A stretch of DNA of 64,000 nucleotides from Mesorhizobium norvegicum (GTDB taxonomy: Bacteria > Pseudomonadota > Alphaproteobacteria > Rhizobiales > Rhizobiaceae): the NCBI RefSeq assembly GCF_004919685.1, contig NZ_SMYZ01000081.1, positions 1 to 64,000 on the forward strand, read 5' to 3'. A program made the position numbers and the translations under genes. Below the pieces are notes generated by a model that saw only the letters and a program-made list of their open reading frames with translations, was not told the DNA's origin and made no database searches. This document shows positions 19,956 to 32,122 of the stretch, one piece after another (positions within the stretch are counted from its first letter, which is position 1; every line of letters begins with the position of its first letter).

Positions 19956-20003
19956 ATCCATGCCATGGATGCATTCCATCCAAACAACCAAGTTTACGGA
20001 TCT
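19956..20003 (+). promoter_or_regulatory. nod box upstream of noeK
   Basis: A 48-base match to the NodD-binding nod box: ATCCATGCCATGGATG, six bases, then ATCCAAACAACCAAG and a TTTAC followed by GGATC. The ATC-N9-GAT half-site and the central AAACAA are present. It points to noeK, whose ATG is 289 bases downstream, implying flavonoid/NodD-dependent transcription of noeK-noeJ. Confidence 0.85.
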
Positions 20004-20291
20004 GTCATGATGCTGCATAGCGAAATACCGGCAGGCACCGATCGATCACTCCACCGCCTTGATCATTAGATGAGCGCGCCAAAAGATTCCAATAGAAGGA
20101 GAACTGTGGATGCCCCTGTGCCAGTGGATGCCCTGCTGTTCGGCGGAACTCTGAGGGGTCCTTACGCCACACCGTGTTGTAGAGACCGCATATCTGAACA
20201 GCAGGTGGCTGACAACGATGGCGCTTGCAGTAGAAATACTAGCCCATTGCAACATGACCCCACCCTGCCTGTCCACTAGCAAAGCGAAATC
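20004..20291. other. Leader between nod box and noeK
   Basis: Untranslated leader of about 290 bases. Short open frames on both strands show no similarity to anything I recognise. Confidence 0.4.
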
Positions 20292-21725
20292 ATGAAATTC
20301 GGGTCAAGCGGCGTTCGAGGATTGGCTTCGGAATTGGTCGGCAAGGCCAGCGGACTTTATGCCGAAGCTTTCGCTTGGCGTTTGATTTCCAGCCGGGTTC
20401 AGCCGAATAGTTCGGTCTTCATAGGCCGCGACCTACGTGACAGCAGTCAGGCGATAGCCAACAATTGCATGGCGGCGTTGGCCGCAAATGGTTTCCAGCC
20501 GATCGATTGCGGCACCATACCCACGCCTGCCCTGGCACTATATGCATGCAAACACGGCGCGGCGGCTCTTATGGTCACCGGGTCGCACATTCCAGCCGAT
20601 CGCAATGGCATCAAATTCTATGGCCCGAATGGTGAAATCAGCAAGGCGGATGAGGCCGCGATTACGCGCTTTGTAGCCGAAAGATCAATTGCGTATTGCT
20701 TACCAACGGCTTGTCTGGGAACGACGTGGCCTATGCACCGTGAAGAAGCGATCGCCTCTTATCGAGAGCGCGGCCATGACATGCTGGAGCCGGGCTCACT
20801 TTCCGGCATGAGACTTGGTGTCTATCAGCACAGTTCGGTCGCGGCGGAACTGTTGGTACAGGTTCTTCGATCGCTCGGTGCCAGCGTGGTCGCCGTCGGG
20901 AAAACCGGGACCTTCGTACCTGTCGATACCGAAGCCGTGGACGCAGCAACAATCGCGAAATTGAAGAAGTGGGTCCGCGAATTCGGACTCGATGCCATCG
21001 TGTCGACCGATGCGGACGCTGATCGGCCTCTCATCGCTGATGAAAATGGCGATCTTCTTCGCGGCGACCTGGTTGGGCTTGCAACGGCTCTTTTCCTGAA
21101 GGCAGACACGATCGTGACGCCAGTGACCTCCAATTCGGGAATTTCGAAGGCCTTTGGTTTCGCGGTCCAGAGGACGAAAGTCGGGTCTCCATTTGTCATT
21201 GAAGCAATGGAAGCATTACACGGCGCCGGCGGCGTCATCGTCGGCTTTGAGGCCAATGGTGGTGTTCTGCTGGGCTCGGATTGTGTGGTGAATGGGAAGA
21301 CATTGACTGCACTGCCGACGCGGGACTCATTCCTCCCGATTTTGGCCGTCCTCAGTACCATGGCGTCGACAAAAAAGAAGCTGTCGCGACTGCGCGGGCT
21401 TTGGAATCTTCCTGTGTGCGCCAGTGACCGGCTTCAGAACTTCCCCGCGGAAAGTTCGCGCAGATTGATGGATCATCTCGCAAGCCGGAACGCACTGCAG
21501 CACTTTCTTGCCTCGTTCGGGACCGTCGCCGAAATTGACGAAACCGATGGCCTCAGGGCGCGGATGCTTTCAGGTGAGATCATACATCTGCGGCCTTCCG
21601 GCAATGCCCCGGAACTGCGCTGCTACTCGGAAGCTTCGACCGAGAGCAGGGCCATGGCGATCGTCGCCTCGACGCTGCAAGGGGCACATGCGTTCGCGCT
21701 TACAGACGAGATAGAGGACCTTTGA
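20292..21725 (+). CDS. noeK: Phosphomannomutase
   Basis: Alpha-D-phosphohexomutase of 477 residues interconverting mannose-6-phosphate and mannose-1-phosphate. The active-site serine loop reads MVTGSHIPADRNGIKFYG (TGSH in place of the common TASHNP), the metal loop is STDADADRPLIADENGD, the sugar loop is GFEANGGVLLGSD and the C-terminal phosphate loop is RPSGNAPELRCYSE. It sits behind a nod box and overlaps noeJ by four bases, the arrangement expected for genes that supply GDP-mannose and then GDP-fucose for Nod-factor decoration. GDP-mannose dehydratase, fucose synthase and the fucosyltransferase are not in this window. Confidence 0.9.
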   Translation: MKFGSSGVRGLASELVGKASGLYAEAFAWRLISSRVQPNSSVFIGRDLRDSSQAIANNCMAALAANGFQPIDCGTIPTPALALYACKHGAAALMVTGSHIPADRNGIKFYGPNGEISKADEAAITRFVAERSIAYCLPTACLGTTWPMHREEAIASYRERGHDMLEPGSLSGMRLGVYQHSSVAAELLVQVLRSLGASVVAVGKTGTFVPVDTEAVDAATIAKLKKWVREFGLDAIVSTDADADRPLIADENGDLLRGDLVGLATALFLKADTIVTPVTSNSGISKAFGFAVQRTKVGSPFVIEAMEALHGAGGVIVGFEANGGVLLGSDCVVNGKTLTALPTRDSFLPILAVLSTMASTKKKLSRLRGLWNLPVCASDRLQNFPAESSRRLMDHLASRNALQHFLASFGTVAEIDETDGLRARMLSGEIIHLRPSGNAPELRCYSEASTESRAMAIVASTLQGAHAFALTDEIEDL

Positions 21726-23140
21726 TGAAAGTGGTTCCGGTCATCATCAGCGGTGGAGCTGGTTCGCGGCTCTGGCCCGCCTCAAGGCAATCGCACCCCA
21801 AACCTTTCCTCAAGGTGGCGGATGGACTTTCGCTCATCCAGCACACCGTGTTGCGCGCCGCTTCGATGCAGCATGTCGTGGAGCTTGTTACCGTGACGTC
21901 CACGGGGCACCTCTTCCTTACGAAAGACGTTTTCGACGAGCTGAATTCCGTTGTTTTGCCACGCACCTTTCTGCTTGAGCCTGAGGGTCGGGATACCGCC
22001 GCCGCCGTCGCTGCGGCAACCGTCCATGCCAAGGCAACACAGGGTCCCGATGCTGTTCTGTGTGTTTTTCCCGCCGACCATATGATTGGTGATCTGCCCG
22101 CATTTCAAACCGCCATGAACCGGGCAATCGAACAGGCGCAGCAGGGGCGTATCGCAACCTTGGGCATAACCCCGGATAGGCCAGACACCGCATTCGGCTA
22201 CATCGAGGCCGACGGTGAGAAAGTTGTCCGGTTCGTCGAGAAACCGAACGCCGAGACTGCCAAATCTTATGTCGCGTCCAAACGTTTCTTCTGGAACGCC
22301 GGCATCTTCTGCTTCAAGGCGCAGGTCATGCTCGACGAAATGGCTGCGCATTGCCCGCAGGTGATCGATGCCGTTCTCGATAGCTATGATAACGCTCGCG
22401 TCAGCCACGGCGAACATGTTGCCAGCGTCGAACTCTCATCTGAGCACTTCGCCATGGCGCCACGTATTTCACTCGACCATGCGGTGATGGAAAAAACCCA
22501 CAATCTCGCTGTCGTTCCCTGCGAAATGGGGTGGAACGACATTGGATCTTGGAACGCAATGGCCGAACTGATCGCCGCTGACGGGAGCGGCAACAGGATT
22601 CGCGGCGATGTCCATGTGGTCGACACCGTGGGCAGTTACATAAGCTCGGACAAACGCGTCATCGGCACTGTCGGCATCAGCGACCTGGTGATCGTGGATT
22701 CCCCCGATGCATTGCTTGTTGCATCCCGCGATCGCGTCCAGGACGTCAAGAAACTCTTCGAGGGCCTCAAGGCTGCGGGACATGAAGCGCACTTGCTTCA
22801 CAGTACCGTGCACCGGCCCTGGGGCACCTACACGGTTCTGGAGGAAAGCGAGCGCTTCAAGATCAAGCGCATCGAGGTGAAGCCGGGCGGACGCTTGAGC
22901 CTGCAGATGCACCATCACCGCTCCGAGCACTGGGTCGTGGTCAGCGGCACTGCGAAAATAGTCAACGGCGACCAGGAGCTACTCCTGACCACCAATCAAT
23001 CCACCTATATCCCTTGCGGCCACAAACACCGGCTCGAAAACCCCGGCAATATCGGACTGGTGATGATCGAGGTCCAAAGCGGCGAGTATCTCGGCGAAGA
23101 TGACATCGTGCGGCTTGAGGACGTATACGGTCGAACCTGA
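21722..23140 (+). CDS. noeJ: Mannose-1-phosphate guanylyltransferase / mannose-6-phosphate isomerase
   Basis: Two-domain enzyme of 472 residues making GDP-mannose. The nucleotidyltransferase domain begins IISGGAGSRLWPASRQSHPK (GTP loop plus catalytic Lys), with FVEKPNAETAKSY further in. The C-terminal cupin-type isomerase domain carries RPWGTYTVLEE, LSLQMHHHRSEHWVVVSG and CGHKHRLENPG, with the metal-binding histidines in place. Translation is coupled to noeK (ATGA). Without the nod box this could be an exopolysaccharide gene; with it, the Nod-factor role is the better reading. Confidence 0.9.
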   Translation: MMKVVPVIISGGAGSRLWPASRQSHPKPFLKVADGLSLIQHTVLRAASMQHVVELVTVTSTGHLFLTKDVFDELNSVVLPRTFLLEPEGRDTAAAVAAATVHAKATQGPDAVLCVFPADHMIGDLPAFQTAMNRAIEQAQQGRIATLGITPDRPDTAFGYIEADGEKVVRFVEKPNAETAKSYVASKRFFWNAGIFCFKAQVMLDEMAAHCPQVIDAVLDSYDNARVSHGEHVASVELSSEHFAMAPRISLDHAVMEKTHNLAVVPCEMGWNDIGSWNAMAELIAADGSGNRIRGDVHVVDTVGSYISSDKRVIGTVGISDLVIVDSPDALLVASRDRVQDVKKLFEGLKAAGHEAHLLHSTVHRPWGTYTVLEESERFKIKRIEVKPGGRLSLQMHHHRSEHWVVVSGTAKIVNGDQELLLTTNQSTYIPCGHKHRLENPGNIGLVMIEVQSGEYLGEDDIVRLEDVYGRT

Positions 23141-23568
23141 CAGTTCAACGTCACATGCCCTACGTTGGCTTGGCAGACCGAACCTGCGTCGGCATGGGTC
23201 GCAGGTCGGCGCATCTCTTCTCTGTTGTGCCTCCCGGCGGCGCAGGGTAAGGCGGCACTCCCTTCTAGGCCCGCCGCGGCGTCCCGCAACCCTTCGCTGT
23301 CGCTTCGGCTCCTTCTCTTCGTTTCGGCCCTTCGGATGCAGTCCGCCTGAACGGCGGCCCTTCCGGTCGCAACTCGCCGCCCACCCCCGCTTCCGTCCCG
23401 CTTCCGGGGGCCGTCGAGCGTCGGAATCGCTCCTGTTTCCGTCTTGCGGAGGCCCGTTGCGCAGGAATCGGCACAGGCCTCGTCCGAGCGGTTCTCCGCT
23501 CGCTCGCCGCCTCGATCAAGCCAACAAACGGGCGCGAGGATTGCCACAGGCAGAAGCTGCCCAAGCCA
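23141..23568. other. Convergent intergenic region, very GC-rich
   Basis: About 430 bases between the 3' ends of noeJ and the S9 peptidase gene. Open frames on both strands are long but rich in Arg, Pro and Ser and match no family I know, as expected for GC-rich non-coding DNA. I see no promoter or RNA gene. Confidence 0.45.
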
Positions 23569-25905
<2,337 letters not shown>

Positions 25906-26880
25906 ATCTGTTCACCTCTTTCGGTTTTCGGAAGACGCATTGTTGGAGTCTGGCTTTTCATCGCCGGCATGCAGCAGCGTTGAGCGTTGCTCGAAGCAGT
26001 CAGCACGCGGGTGCAGCCAAGACGGCAGTCACCATGACCCGTGCGCCCTACGCGGATCCAGGAACTGGCCGAGTGAACCAGACTGAAGAGTTGGCATCCG
26101 AGCCAGCAGGGTATTTTCCATGTCCACAATGAGGGAATGTTCAAAGCCCCATGACGCTTGCAATCACACCTGGAAGGGCCGGAATTTGGCCCGGCACAAA
26201 GCGTTGGCTATCGACATTCTCTGCATGGCTGTCGTCAGTCCGTTGATCCGTGTCCGGATGAACGATGCAATATGTGCGCCAAAGGAAATGCCTTTAGATC
26301 AAGGCGATCGATCGGACCGGCTGTGTCGGATGACCGACATTAACGTCGCATCTCCGACAGCTCGGACAACCCCAAGTCACATTGACCTTGGGTGTATGTC
26401 AGGTTGACAAGAGTGGACCGTCGGGCCGACCGCAAAAGGGAGCACGAGGCGCCCTTCATTCGACTCGGCTGCGCGTAAGCCGCCTTCGCCTTCCGTTGCC
26501 GTCGGAATCAGGGCTGTGGTGTGTGATCGATAGCCTGACAGGGCTTCCCGCCGAGAGATACGGTCGGCCGCTCACCGGGCTGACCCGGTACGAGGCCGAA
26601 GAGGCTGCCTTTAACCTCAGCGAGAGCACTCCGCCATGGATGGCTTTGGTCAGACGTCGCAGACGTTAATCAAGGCTGCCGATTCCACGGATGGTCGGAC
26701 GCGATGCGCCTCCCACTCCATCACACCCGTTCGCGTAACCTCACCTCTTCCTTCTGGATGCGTGCGTCATGGCAGGGGGCGCATGTGCTCCCCAGTTCGC
26801 CGTAGCATAAGAGCCGGACCGTCGCGGTGCGCCACCAGATGGTTGGCGACCGTGGCCGGAACCGTCGCTCGTTCTCTTGC
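25906..26880. other. Remnant-rich region upstream of the S9 peptidase
   Basis: About 1 kb without an intact gene. It contains a NifA-type palindrome (26323-26338). A plus-strand frame at 26382-26669 includes LWCVIDSLTGLPAERYGRPL, which looks like protein-coding sequence, perhaps the end of a small hypothetical gene, but its first third does not. Nothing else could be assigned. Confidence 0.4.
26323..26338. promoter_or_regulatory. NifA upstream activator sequence, orphan
   Basis: TGTCGGATGACCGACA fits TGT-N10-ACA and is additionally palindromic (TGTCGG...CCGACA), which makes chance less likely than for the bare motif. I found no sigma-54 -24/-12 element at the right distance on either side, so the promoter it served may be lost. 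Confidence 0.5.
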
Positions 26881-26882
26881 CG

Positions 26883-27115
26883 ATGAAGTGCTGGGTGCCC
26901 GACACCGAAATGGCGCGCGATCTCCCGAACCTTCTGCCGATCCTGACACGGGCGATCGGCTGGAACCTCATCGAGCAGCAGTATGACGAGTTGATCAAAT
27001 ATGCGGCGGCCCTGCAGCACCGCACGGCCGATGCGGAATCGATCCTGCGCCGCTTTGCGCGGGCGAGCGTGCAGCGCCCGAGCTACAAGGCGCTGGCCCA
27101 ACCGGGTGCGACGAT
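26883..27115 (+). pseudogene. Tn3-family transposase C-terminal fragment
   Basis: Reads MARDLPNLLPILTRAIGW, NLIEQQYDELIKYAAALQHR and TADAESILRRFARASVQRP, the conserved C-terminal part of Tn3-type TnpA (DNLPNLIPIL...QQYDxMVKYATALRLGTA). Only about 75 of nearly 1000 residues remain, and there is no terminal repeat in view. Confidence 0.7.
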
Positions 27116-27691
27116 TACATGCTCGAGGCTCTATTCGGTCTTCCCGATAGTGTCTATGGCGACCTTCCTGTGTCCGAAACCGAACAAGAATGTCAGAGCC
27201 CCACCCGCTGGCCGTACAGCCAGGCACCGGCTGGCGAGCAAGCGGTTGAACGAAACGGAGCGCAAATCCGGCACGCAAATTGCTTTGATCTCGTAAGTGA
27301 GACGTCGGCAGGGCGTCGGGGAGGATTGAGAAATCAACCAGGAGCGTGCTCGATGCCCGCAATGAGACGGCCAGAACAGGACGATGAACCCAGCCACACC
27401 TGGGGAGCTGGACCGCTATAGCCAGCCGCGGCGCCTCCTCGTAGATCGCGCCTCCTTCAGCAAAGCCGTCCACCAGCACTACGAGGCCACCCTATGCAGC
27501 TCTCGAACCTGGCCACAGCGCGCATGTACATTCAAGTGCGCCCCTCAGCCTTGCGTGGTCCGCTCGAAGCGCGCCAGGAACGCATTGTGTGTGGACGAGG
27601 AACGTGCGCTTGGCAGTTCAGGGGGCGCGAGCGCTCTCGCACTCCTCCGATGCGCCGCACCCATTCTTCTGATCAGCCGGTTTGACCCGCC
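27116..27691. other. Region upstream of the ABC exporter
   Basis: No gene recognised in about 575 bases. A TGT-N10-ACA at 27171-27186 is treated as chance. The exporter's promoter presumably lies near the right end. Confidence 0.4.
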
Positions 27692-29551
27692 ATGTCGCCT
27701 TTGCATTTCATCTATCGTCCCTTTGAGACGCTTATCCGCCCGCTGGATATCCCCTACGCGCCTTTACCGGCAACAGGTCCGTTTGCGCTGCTTCTGCATT
27801 TCGCACGCATGTTCCGTGGCGCGCTGGCGGCCATCGCCGTCTTCATGATGGCGGTCGAGGGAATCAACCTCGCGGTGATCTGGGGCATGTATATCATTGT
27901 GGACGGGGTGAGCACGAATGGTGCGGCGGTTTTCCTTGAGGAAGCTTGGCCTATGCTCACGTTCCTCGGCCTGCTGATGTTCCCCGCGCAACCGCTGCTG
28001 ATGTTCATCGCCAAGACATTGGGTTCCCAGGCAGTGTCCGTATGCATGCCCGCGGCTATGCAATGGCATGGCTACAAGGCGGTCGAACGTCAGGACCTTG
28101 CATTCTTCCACGATCTCTTCGCCGGCCAGGTGGCGTCGCGCATTTCGCAACTCGCCTCCGCCGTGCAGCAGCAGATCGTCGTAGCGTCTTCCAGCATACC
28201 GTATTTTCTCGTGCAGTTTCTCGGTTCGCTTTCGCTGCTTGCCACGCTGTCCTGGCCGCTGGCGCTTCCGGTCTTTTTTTGGATCGTGGCGAACGTCGCT
28301 GTCGCGGTTGTGGCAGTGCCATATTTTGCCGTGCGGTCCCGCCACTCTGCCCGCGCGCGCAGCCTCGTCGTCGGCGCCATGACCGACCTCTACAGCAACA
28401 TCCACGTGGTCAAGCTGTTTGCGGCCGAAGACAGCGAGGCGGACGCAATGCGCACCATCATGGGAGATTCCATCGAGACGCAACAGCTTGAGCGGCGCAT
28501 CCAGTTAACAACCGACACCGGCGTCGTCCTGCTGAACGTCCTTCTTTCGCTGACCAACATCGCCGTCGGGCTTTGGGGACTCGTGGCCGGTTTTGTCACC
28601 ACCGGCCAATTTGTTGCTTCAATCGCACTCGTTCAGCGGCTCAATACCAACTCCCTGGCCTTTCTCCAGCTAGGACAGCAGATATTCCAGGCTGTGGGCA
28701 CGATACGCGACGCGATGCCGGTCATCACCACGCCTCCAACGGTAACCGATGTCTCCGGAGCCAGGCCGCTGGCCGTTGTCGCCGGCACGGTCGAGTTCAG
28801 GGATATCCGGTTCGAATACCGGCAAGGAAAAGGGGTAATCGAGAATCTATCGCTCAGGGTCCGCGCCGGCGAGAAGGTCGGGCTCGTCGGCATGTCGGGG
28901 GCCGGCAAGTCAACGCTTGTCAGCCTGCTTCTGCGGTTCTTCGACGTAAACGATGGCGCAATCGTCGTCGACGGCCAGGATGTCCGTTCGGTGACGCAGG
29001 CAAGCCTGCGTCAGAATATCGGGGTCGTGACCCAGGATGTCTCGTTGCTCCATCGCTCTGTCGGGGACAATATCCGTTACGGCCGGCCGGATGCCTCGCC
29101 GGAGGAGGTCGAACGCGCCGCAATGCTGGCCGATGCGGACGGTTTCGTGGCCGATCTCAAGGACAGCGAAAACCGCACCGGCTACGATGCTTTCGTCGGT
29201 GACCGCGGGGTGAAGCTTTCTGGCGGCCAGCGTCAGCGGGTCGCGATCGCTCGGGTGCTGCTTAAGGACGCGCCAATCCTCCTTCTAGACGAGGCGACTT
29301 CTGCCCTGGACAGTGAAGCCGAGGCGGCGGTCCAAGAAAAACTCGAGCTTATGATGGAGGGCAAGACGGTGATCGCCATTGCCCACCGCCTGTCGACGAT
29401 TGCCAGCATGGACAGGATCGTCGTGCTCGACAAAGGGCGCATCGTTGAGGAGGGCTCCCCCTCGGAGCTACTTAAACGCGACGGCCTGTATGCCCGCCTG
29501 TGGCGGCGGCAGACCGGCGGCCACATTGCCGACAGTTCCGAGGAGAAATAA
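27692..29551 (+). CDS. ABC exporter, membrane and ATPase domains fused
   Basis: Half-transporter of 619 residues, MsbA/HlyB type. Six membrane helices fill about residues 40-330, followed by a complete ATPase domain: Walker A GMSGAGKSTLVSL at about 400, Q-loop GVVTQDVSLLHRSV, signature KLSGGQRQRVAIARVLL, Walker B APILLLDEATSALD and H-loop AIAHRLST. It should work as a homodimer exporting a lipid, peptide or drug. No substrate gene sits beside it: left is remnant DNA, right an IS3 scrap. The length and motifs are complete, so it is likely functional. The substrate is unknown. Confidence 0.92.
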   Translation: MSPLHFIYRPFETLIRPLDIPYAPLPATGPFALLLHFARMFRGALAAIAVFMMAVEGINLAVIWGMYIIVDGVSTNGAAVFLEEAWPMLTFLGLLMFPAQPLLMFIAKTLGSQAVSVCMPAAMQWHGYKAVERQDLAFFHDLFAGQVASRISQLASAVQQQIVVASSSIPYFLVQFLGSLSLLATLSWPLALPVFFWIVANVAVAVVAVPYFAVRSRHSARARSLVVGAMTDLYSNIHVVKLFAAEDSEADAMRTIMGDSIETQQLERRIQLTTDTGVVLLNVLLSLTNIAVGLWGLVAGFVTTGQFVASIALVQRLNTNSLAFLQLGQQIFQAVGTIRDAMPVITTPPTVTDVSGARPLAVVAGTVEFRDIRFEYRQGKGVIENLSLRVRAGEKVGLVGMSGAGKSTLVSLLLRFFDVNDGAIVVDGQDVRSVTQASLRQNIGVVTQDVSLLHRSVGDNIRYGRPDASPEEVERAAMLADADGFVADLKDSENRTGYDAFVGDRGVKLSGGQRQRVAIARVLLKDAPILLLDEATSALDSEAEAAVQEKLELMMEGKTVIAIAHRLSTIASMDRIVVLDKGRIVEEGSPSELLKRDGLYARLWRRQTGGHIADSSEEK

Positions 29552-29679
29552 GCCGACTGGAAGGTCGTTCGTCACGGCTCCGCGCTGCTCGCAATGCTTG
29601 GCTGTTGTCGTAGAGAGCGGGCATATTCGCGTTAGACAAATCTCGGCTTTCGCCGCCTCCGTCGCAAATTTGTGGGAAC

Positions 29680-29880
29680 GGGCGACGAGATGCCACAGGA
29701 GCTCTTCGGTTCTATCGCGAGAAGCTGGTTCTATCGCGAGAAGCTGACCGTCCGCCGCCGTGCCGATGCTGGAACCGCCGAGTTTAAGCAGTGGTGATCG
29801 CTCGACTTCGTCTCCGACCGTTCCACATCCTCACTGTCGTCGACGATTGGACGCGGGACACAAAGCGCGCTGCTGATTCC
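29680..29880 (+). pseudogene. IS3-family transposase (OrfB) fragment
   Basis: In mixed frames: WFYREKLTVRRRAD, then WSLDFVSDRF and HILTVVDDWTRD, matching the conserved DDE-core segment of IS3 OrfB (WSLDFVSDxL...FRILTVVDDFTRE). Residues between the two blocks are missing, and a 19-base tandem duplication (29708-29745) lies in it. Confidence 0.65.
29708..29745 (+). repeat. Perfect tandem duplication, 2 x 19 bases
   Basis: The unit GGTTCTATCGCGAGAAGCT occurs twice head to tail inside the IS3 remnant. The unit is not a multiple of three, so it shifts the old reading frame. Confidence 0.9.
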
Positions 29881-29884
29881 GGGC

Positions 29885-30242
29885 GTTTTCCCTTGGTGCG
29901 GAATCGATCATAAAATTCGGCAATTGGACGCTCTCGGGTCTGCTCCGCGGCGGCCTTTCGACTAACCCAAGCGATATTGACCATCACTGGCGGAGCAGGG
30001 TGTACGAAGAGGACTTTCGTACCATTCCCTTCATCTCGCTCGGCGCCAAGGCTGGTTATCAAATCACCGAACGCGCTAGCCTCTTCCTAGCCGGCAATTT
30101 CGATGAGTACTTCCGCGCGAAAGGCGATATGACAGTGTACGACATCCCGACGGGCGCCCGAAGCAGCACGACCTTCAAAGATGGCGCAGGCATGGACTTC
30201 TATGCCTTCACCATGTCGGCCGGCTTCAAGCTGACGTTTTGA
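29885..30242 (+). pseudogene. Omptin-type outer-membrane protease, C-terminal part
   Basis: Reads SIIKFGNWTLSGLLRGGLST, DHHWRSRVYEEDFRTIPF, SLGAKAGYQITERASLFLAG and ends MSAGFKLTF, a beta-barrel C-terminus with the terminal Phe needed for outer-membrane assembly. The blocks resemble the last five strands of omptins (OmpT/Pla). The N-terminal two-thirds, including the active-site acidic pair, are absent, replaced by the IS3 scrap. It could be another small beta-barrel family, so the call is moderate. Confidence 0.55.
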
Positions 30243-30284
30243 GTGCAATCGCGTCTGACGCTGAGCAGATACGTGACGCCAGTC

Positions 30285-30555
30285 CGCCATCTGCTCGCGG
30301 AACGTGCCTATAGCTTGATCGGGCTTCCGCGATGCCCTCGTCCAGCACGGCATCACTCCCTGATTCCGGCTCATGCGAAGCACAACCATAACTACGATCC
30401 GGTTCTCTACCGCCAACGCCACAAGATCGATAACACCTTCGCTCACCTCAAGCACTGGCGACGCATTCATACCCGACAACCGCTGCGCTCACGCCTTCCT
30501 TGTCCGCTATCGCTTTCGCCGCATTTTCATCTTCTGGGATCAACGCGCTAGCCGA
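30285..30555 (+). pseudogene. IS5-family transposase C-terminal fragment
   Basis: Frames combine to HNHNYDPVLYRQRHKIDNTF, HLKHWRRIHTR and RCAHAFLVRYRFRRIFIFW, the characteristic end of IS5-type transposases (LYRQRHxVENxFxKLKxWRRIATRYDRCA). One frameshift lies in the DNRCAHAF region. No terminal repeats were identified. Confidence 0.7.
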
Positions 30556-30680
30556 TAGACCTTGCTTGCGAGGGGAACGATCGCGATGTTGCGATCGATC
30601 ACGGCGATGACGTCTTTGCCGAGCCATAGGTTGTTCTTCTCGGCGTTCCACACGTCGAGAAGCGCTGGACGGTTTCCTAA

Positions 30681-31779
30681 TTAGGCGCAATCGAGAACCA
30701 GCTTCTCAGGCAGGCGTGCTTTTGCTGCCAGGCATCGGAGCTCGTCTTCGTTGAATTCGCTGACCTTGTTCGTACGCGCGAATTTCAGCGCTGCCGTTTC
30801 ATCGGGAATGTAGGGGATGGTCGATATGAGATCGTAGGGCGGAGACAAAGCAGGCGTCCTGCGATCGTAATAGATCAGCGACCAGTTTTTGAGGTGCATG
30901 TCGGCATTGCCGATCAGTGTGCAATAAACCAACCGCCGGATGAATTCGGCGATGCTCTCTTCGTTGGTTTCGATCCCGAGGACCGTGGCGATGTTGCGGT
31001 AGCTCGCACTTTCGTACTTCTGTTCGGGATAGCGGCGAAAGACCTGCGCGAAGTCCTCTATGTGGACGAGATTTGCGCCGTCTCGATCGAAACGACGAAG
31101 GGCGAAAGCCTTGTCCCCCGCAGCCGCCTCAGCCCCGCGGAAAGGCCTTCCAGAGAGTCGACATGGACCAAGTCGATTCCAGGAACATTGATGCCGAGGC
31201 GAGAGGCGATCGTCATCATCGAGAATTCGTTCTCGGGGACGCCATCAAACCGCTCAGCCGGGAGTTTGGCAATCCAGGAGCCGCCGACGCCCTTGGCCCG
31301 AATGACGAGGCCGCTGTTCTTGCGCTTGTTTCTGATGGCTGAGAATTTGAGCTGCACGCCGGCGAGCGAAACCGCAGTGCCTTGTCTTTTTGTCTGCCGC
31401 CGCCGACAGCGTTATCGGCGGGCGGCCAGGCCTCTCCATTCGTCGGCGTGACGGTCACGGCGCCGGGTAGATCGCGCCCCAGCACCCACAGCAAGAAAAA
31501 CTCGCGCACCTCCTTCACGCCAGCCCGATCTGCCAGGTACTTGCGCAATGGACCTTCCGGCAACAGGTTTGAGAAGAAGGGCGATACCTGGATATGCGTG
31601 GCTGGTTGCTCGGTGACGAGCCCGCCGTGATCGTCTTTGAAGGAGAGAGTTAAGGTCGGCCGTCGCGCCTCGTCGATGTATTCCTGGATGAATGCAAAGA
31701 TCTGGTCTCCTTGCAAGAGCCTGAGCGTGCCGATCTTGTTTCCATGCAGGGCGACATTGAGGACGGACACATCAGGCAT
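30681..31779 (-). pseudogene. hipA-type toxin kinase, frameshifted
   Basis: Three minus-strand frames join into a nearly full-length HipA. The start (MPDVSVLNVALHGNKIGTL, after GGAGG) leads into SPFFSNLLPEGPLRKYLADR and FFLLWVLGRDLPGAV. The second frame has KGVGGSWIAKLP and NEFSMMTIASRLGINVPG. The third has GNADMHLKNWSLIYYD (the catalytic Asp/Asn segment) and LSPPYDLISTIPY. Frameshifts near 31380 and 31120 destroy it. HipA phosphorylates glutamyl-tRNA synthetase and is held by the antitoxin HipB. Just upstream a frame ending AYDLEEDNA with a stop overlapping the hipA ATG may be the tail of a hipB; no intact antitoxin is visible. Confidence 0.8.
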
Positions 31780-31899
31780 TGTCCTCCTCCAGATCATAGG
31801 CTGGTTTCGGGCCGGCTGTCGTTACATTGACAGCGTGAACGAGACGATTGCGCAATGCCTGCAGCGATCCGGCTTCGCGGATGGCGGAGCTCCCTCAGG

Positions 31900-32115
31900 A
31901 CCGTCGACGCGCGATGCAATTGCGTGTCATTGGGTAGAGCTGTGCGCAGCGTCGTTCGTCGCGAGTCAGATACACATAAATGCCGGTGCTGCCGAGCAGG
32001 CCGATGGAATCGACCTCAGCCGCGATCAGCCGGCTGACCAGTTTCCGTAGCGCGTCAACGTCGACCCGGCCGGAACGATCGGCGGGGGTGATCGGAAAAG
32101 CAGACAGGCCGTTTG
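31900..32115 (-). pseudogene. DapA/NAL-family aldolase N-terminal fragment
   Basis: Minus-strand frame reads ACLLFPITPADRSGRVDVDA, LRKLVSRLIAAEVDSIGLLG, STGIYVYLTRDERRCA, the opening strand, first helix and the GSTG(E)-type loop of dihydrodipicolinate synthase-like aldolases. Similarity ends after about 65 residues; the catalytic Lys and Tyr region is missing. It lies between the broken yggS and hipA genes. Confidence 0.6.
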
Positions 32116-32122
32116 CGAAAAA

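Noticed and set aside
23165..23547. Overlapping open frames in the noeJ / S9 peptidase gap
   Set aside because: Open in several frames on both strands, with Arg/Pro/Ser-rich products of no family; typical of GC-rich non-coding DNA.
27171..27186. TGT-N10-ACA motif
   Set aside because: The bare motif is expected about fifteen times by chance in 64 kb; no palindrome beyond it and no sigma-54 promoter nearby.
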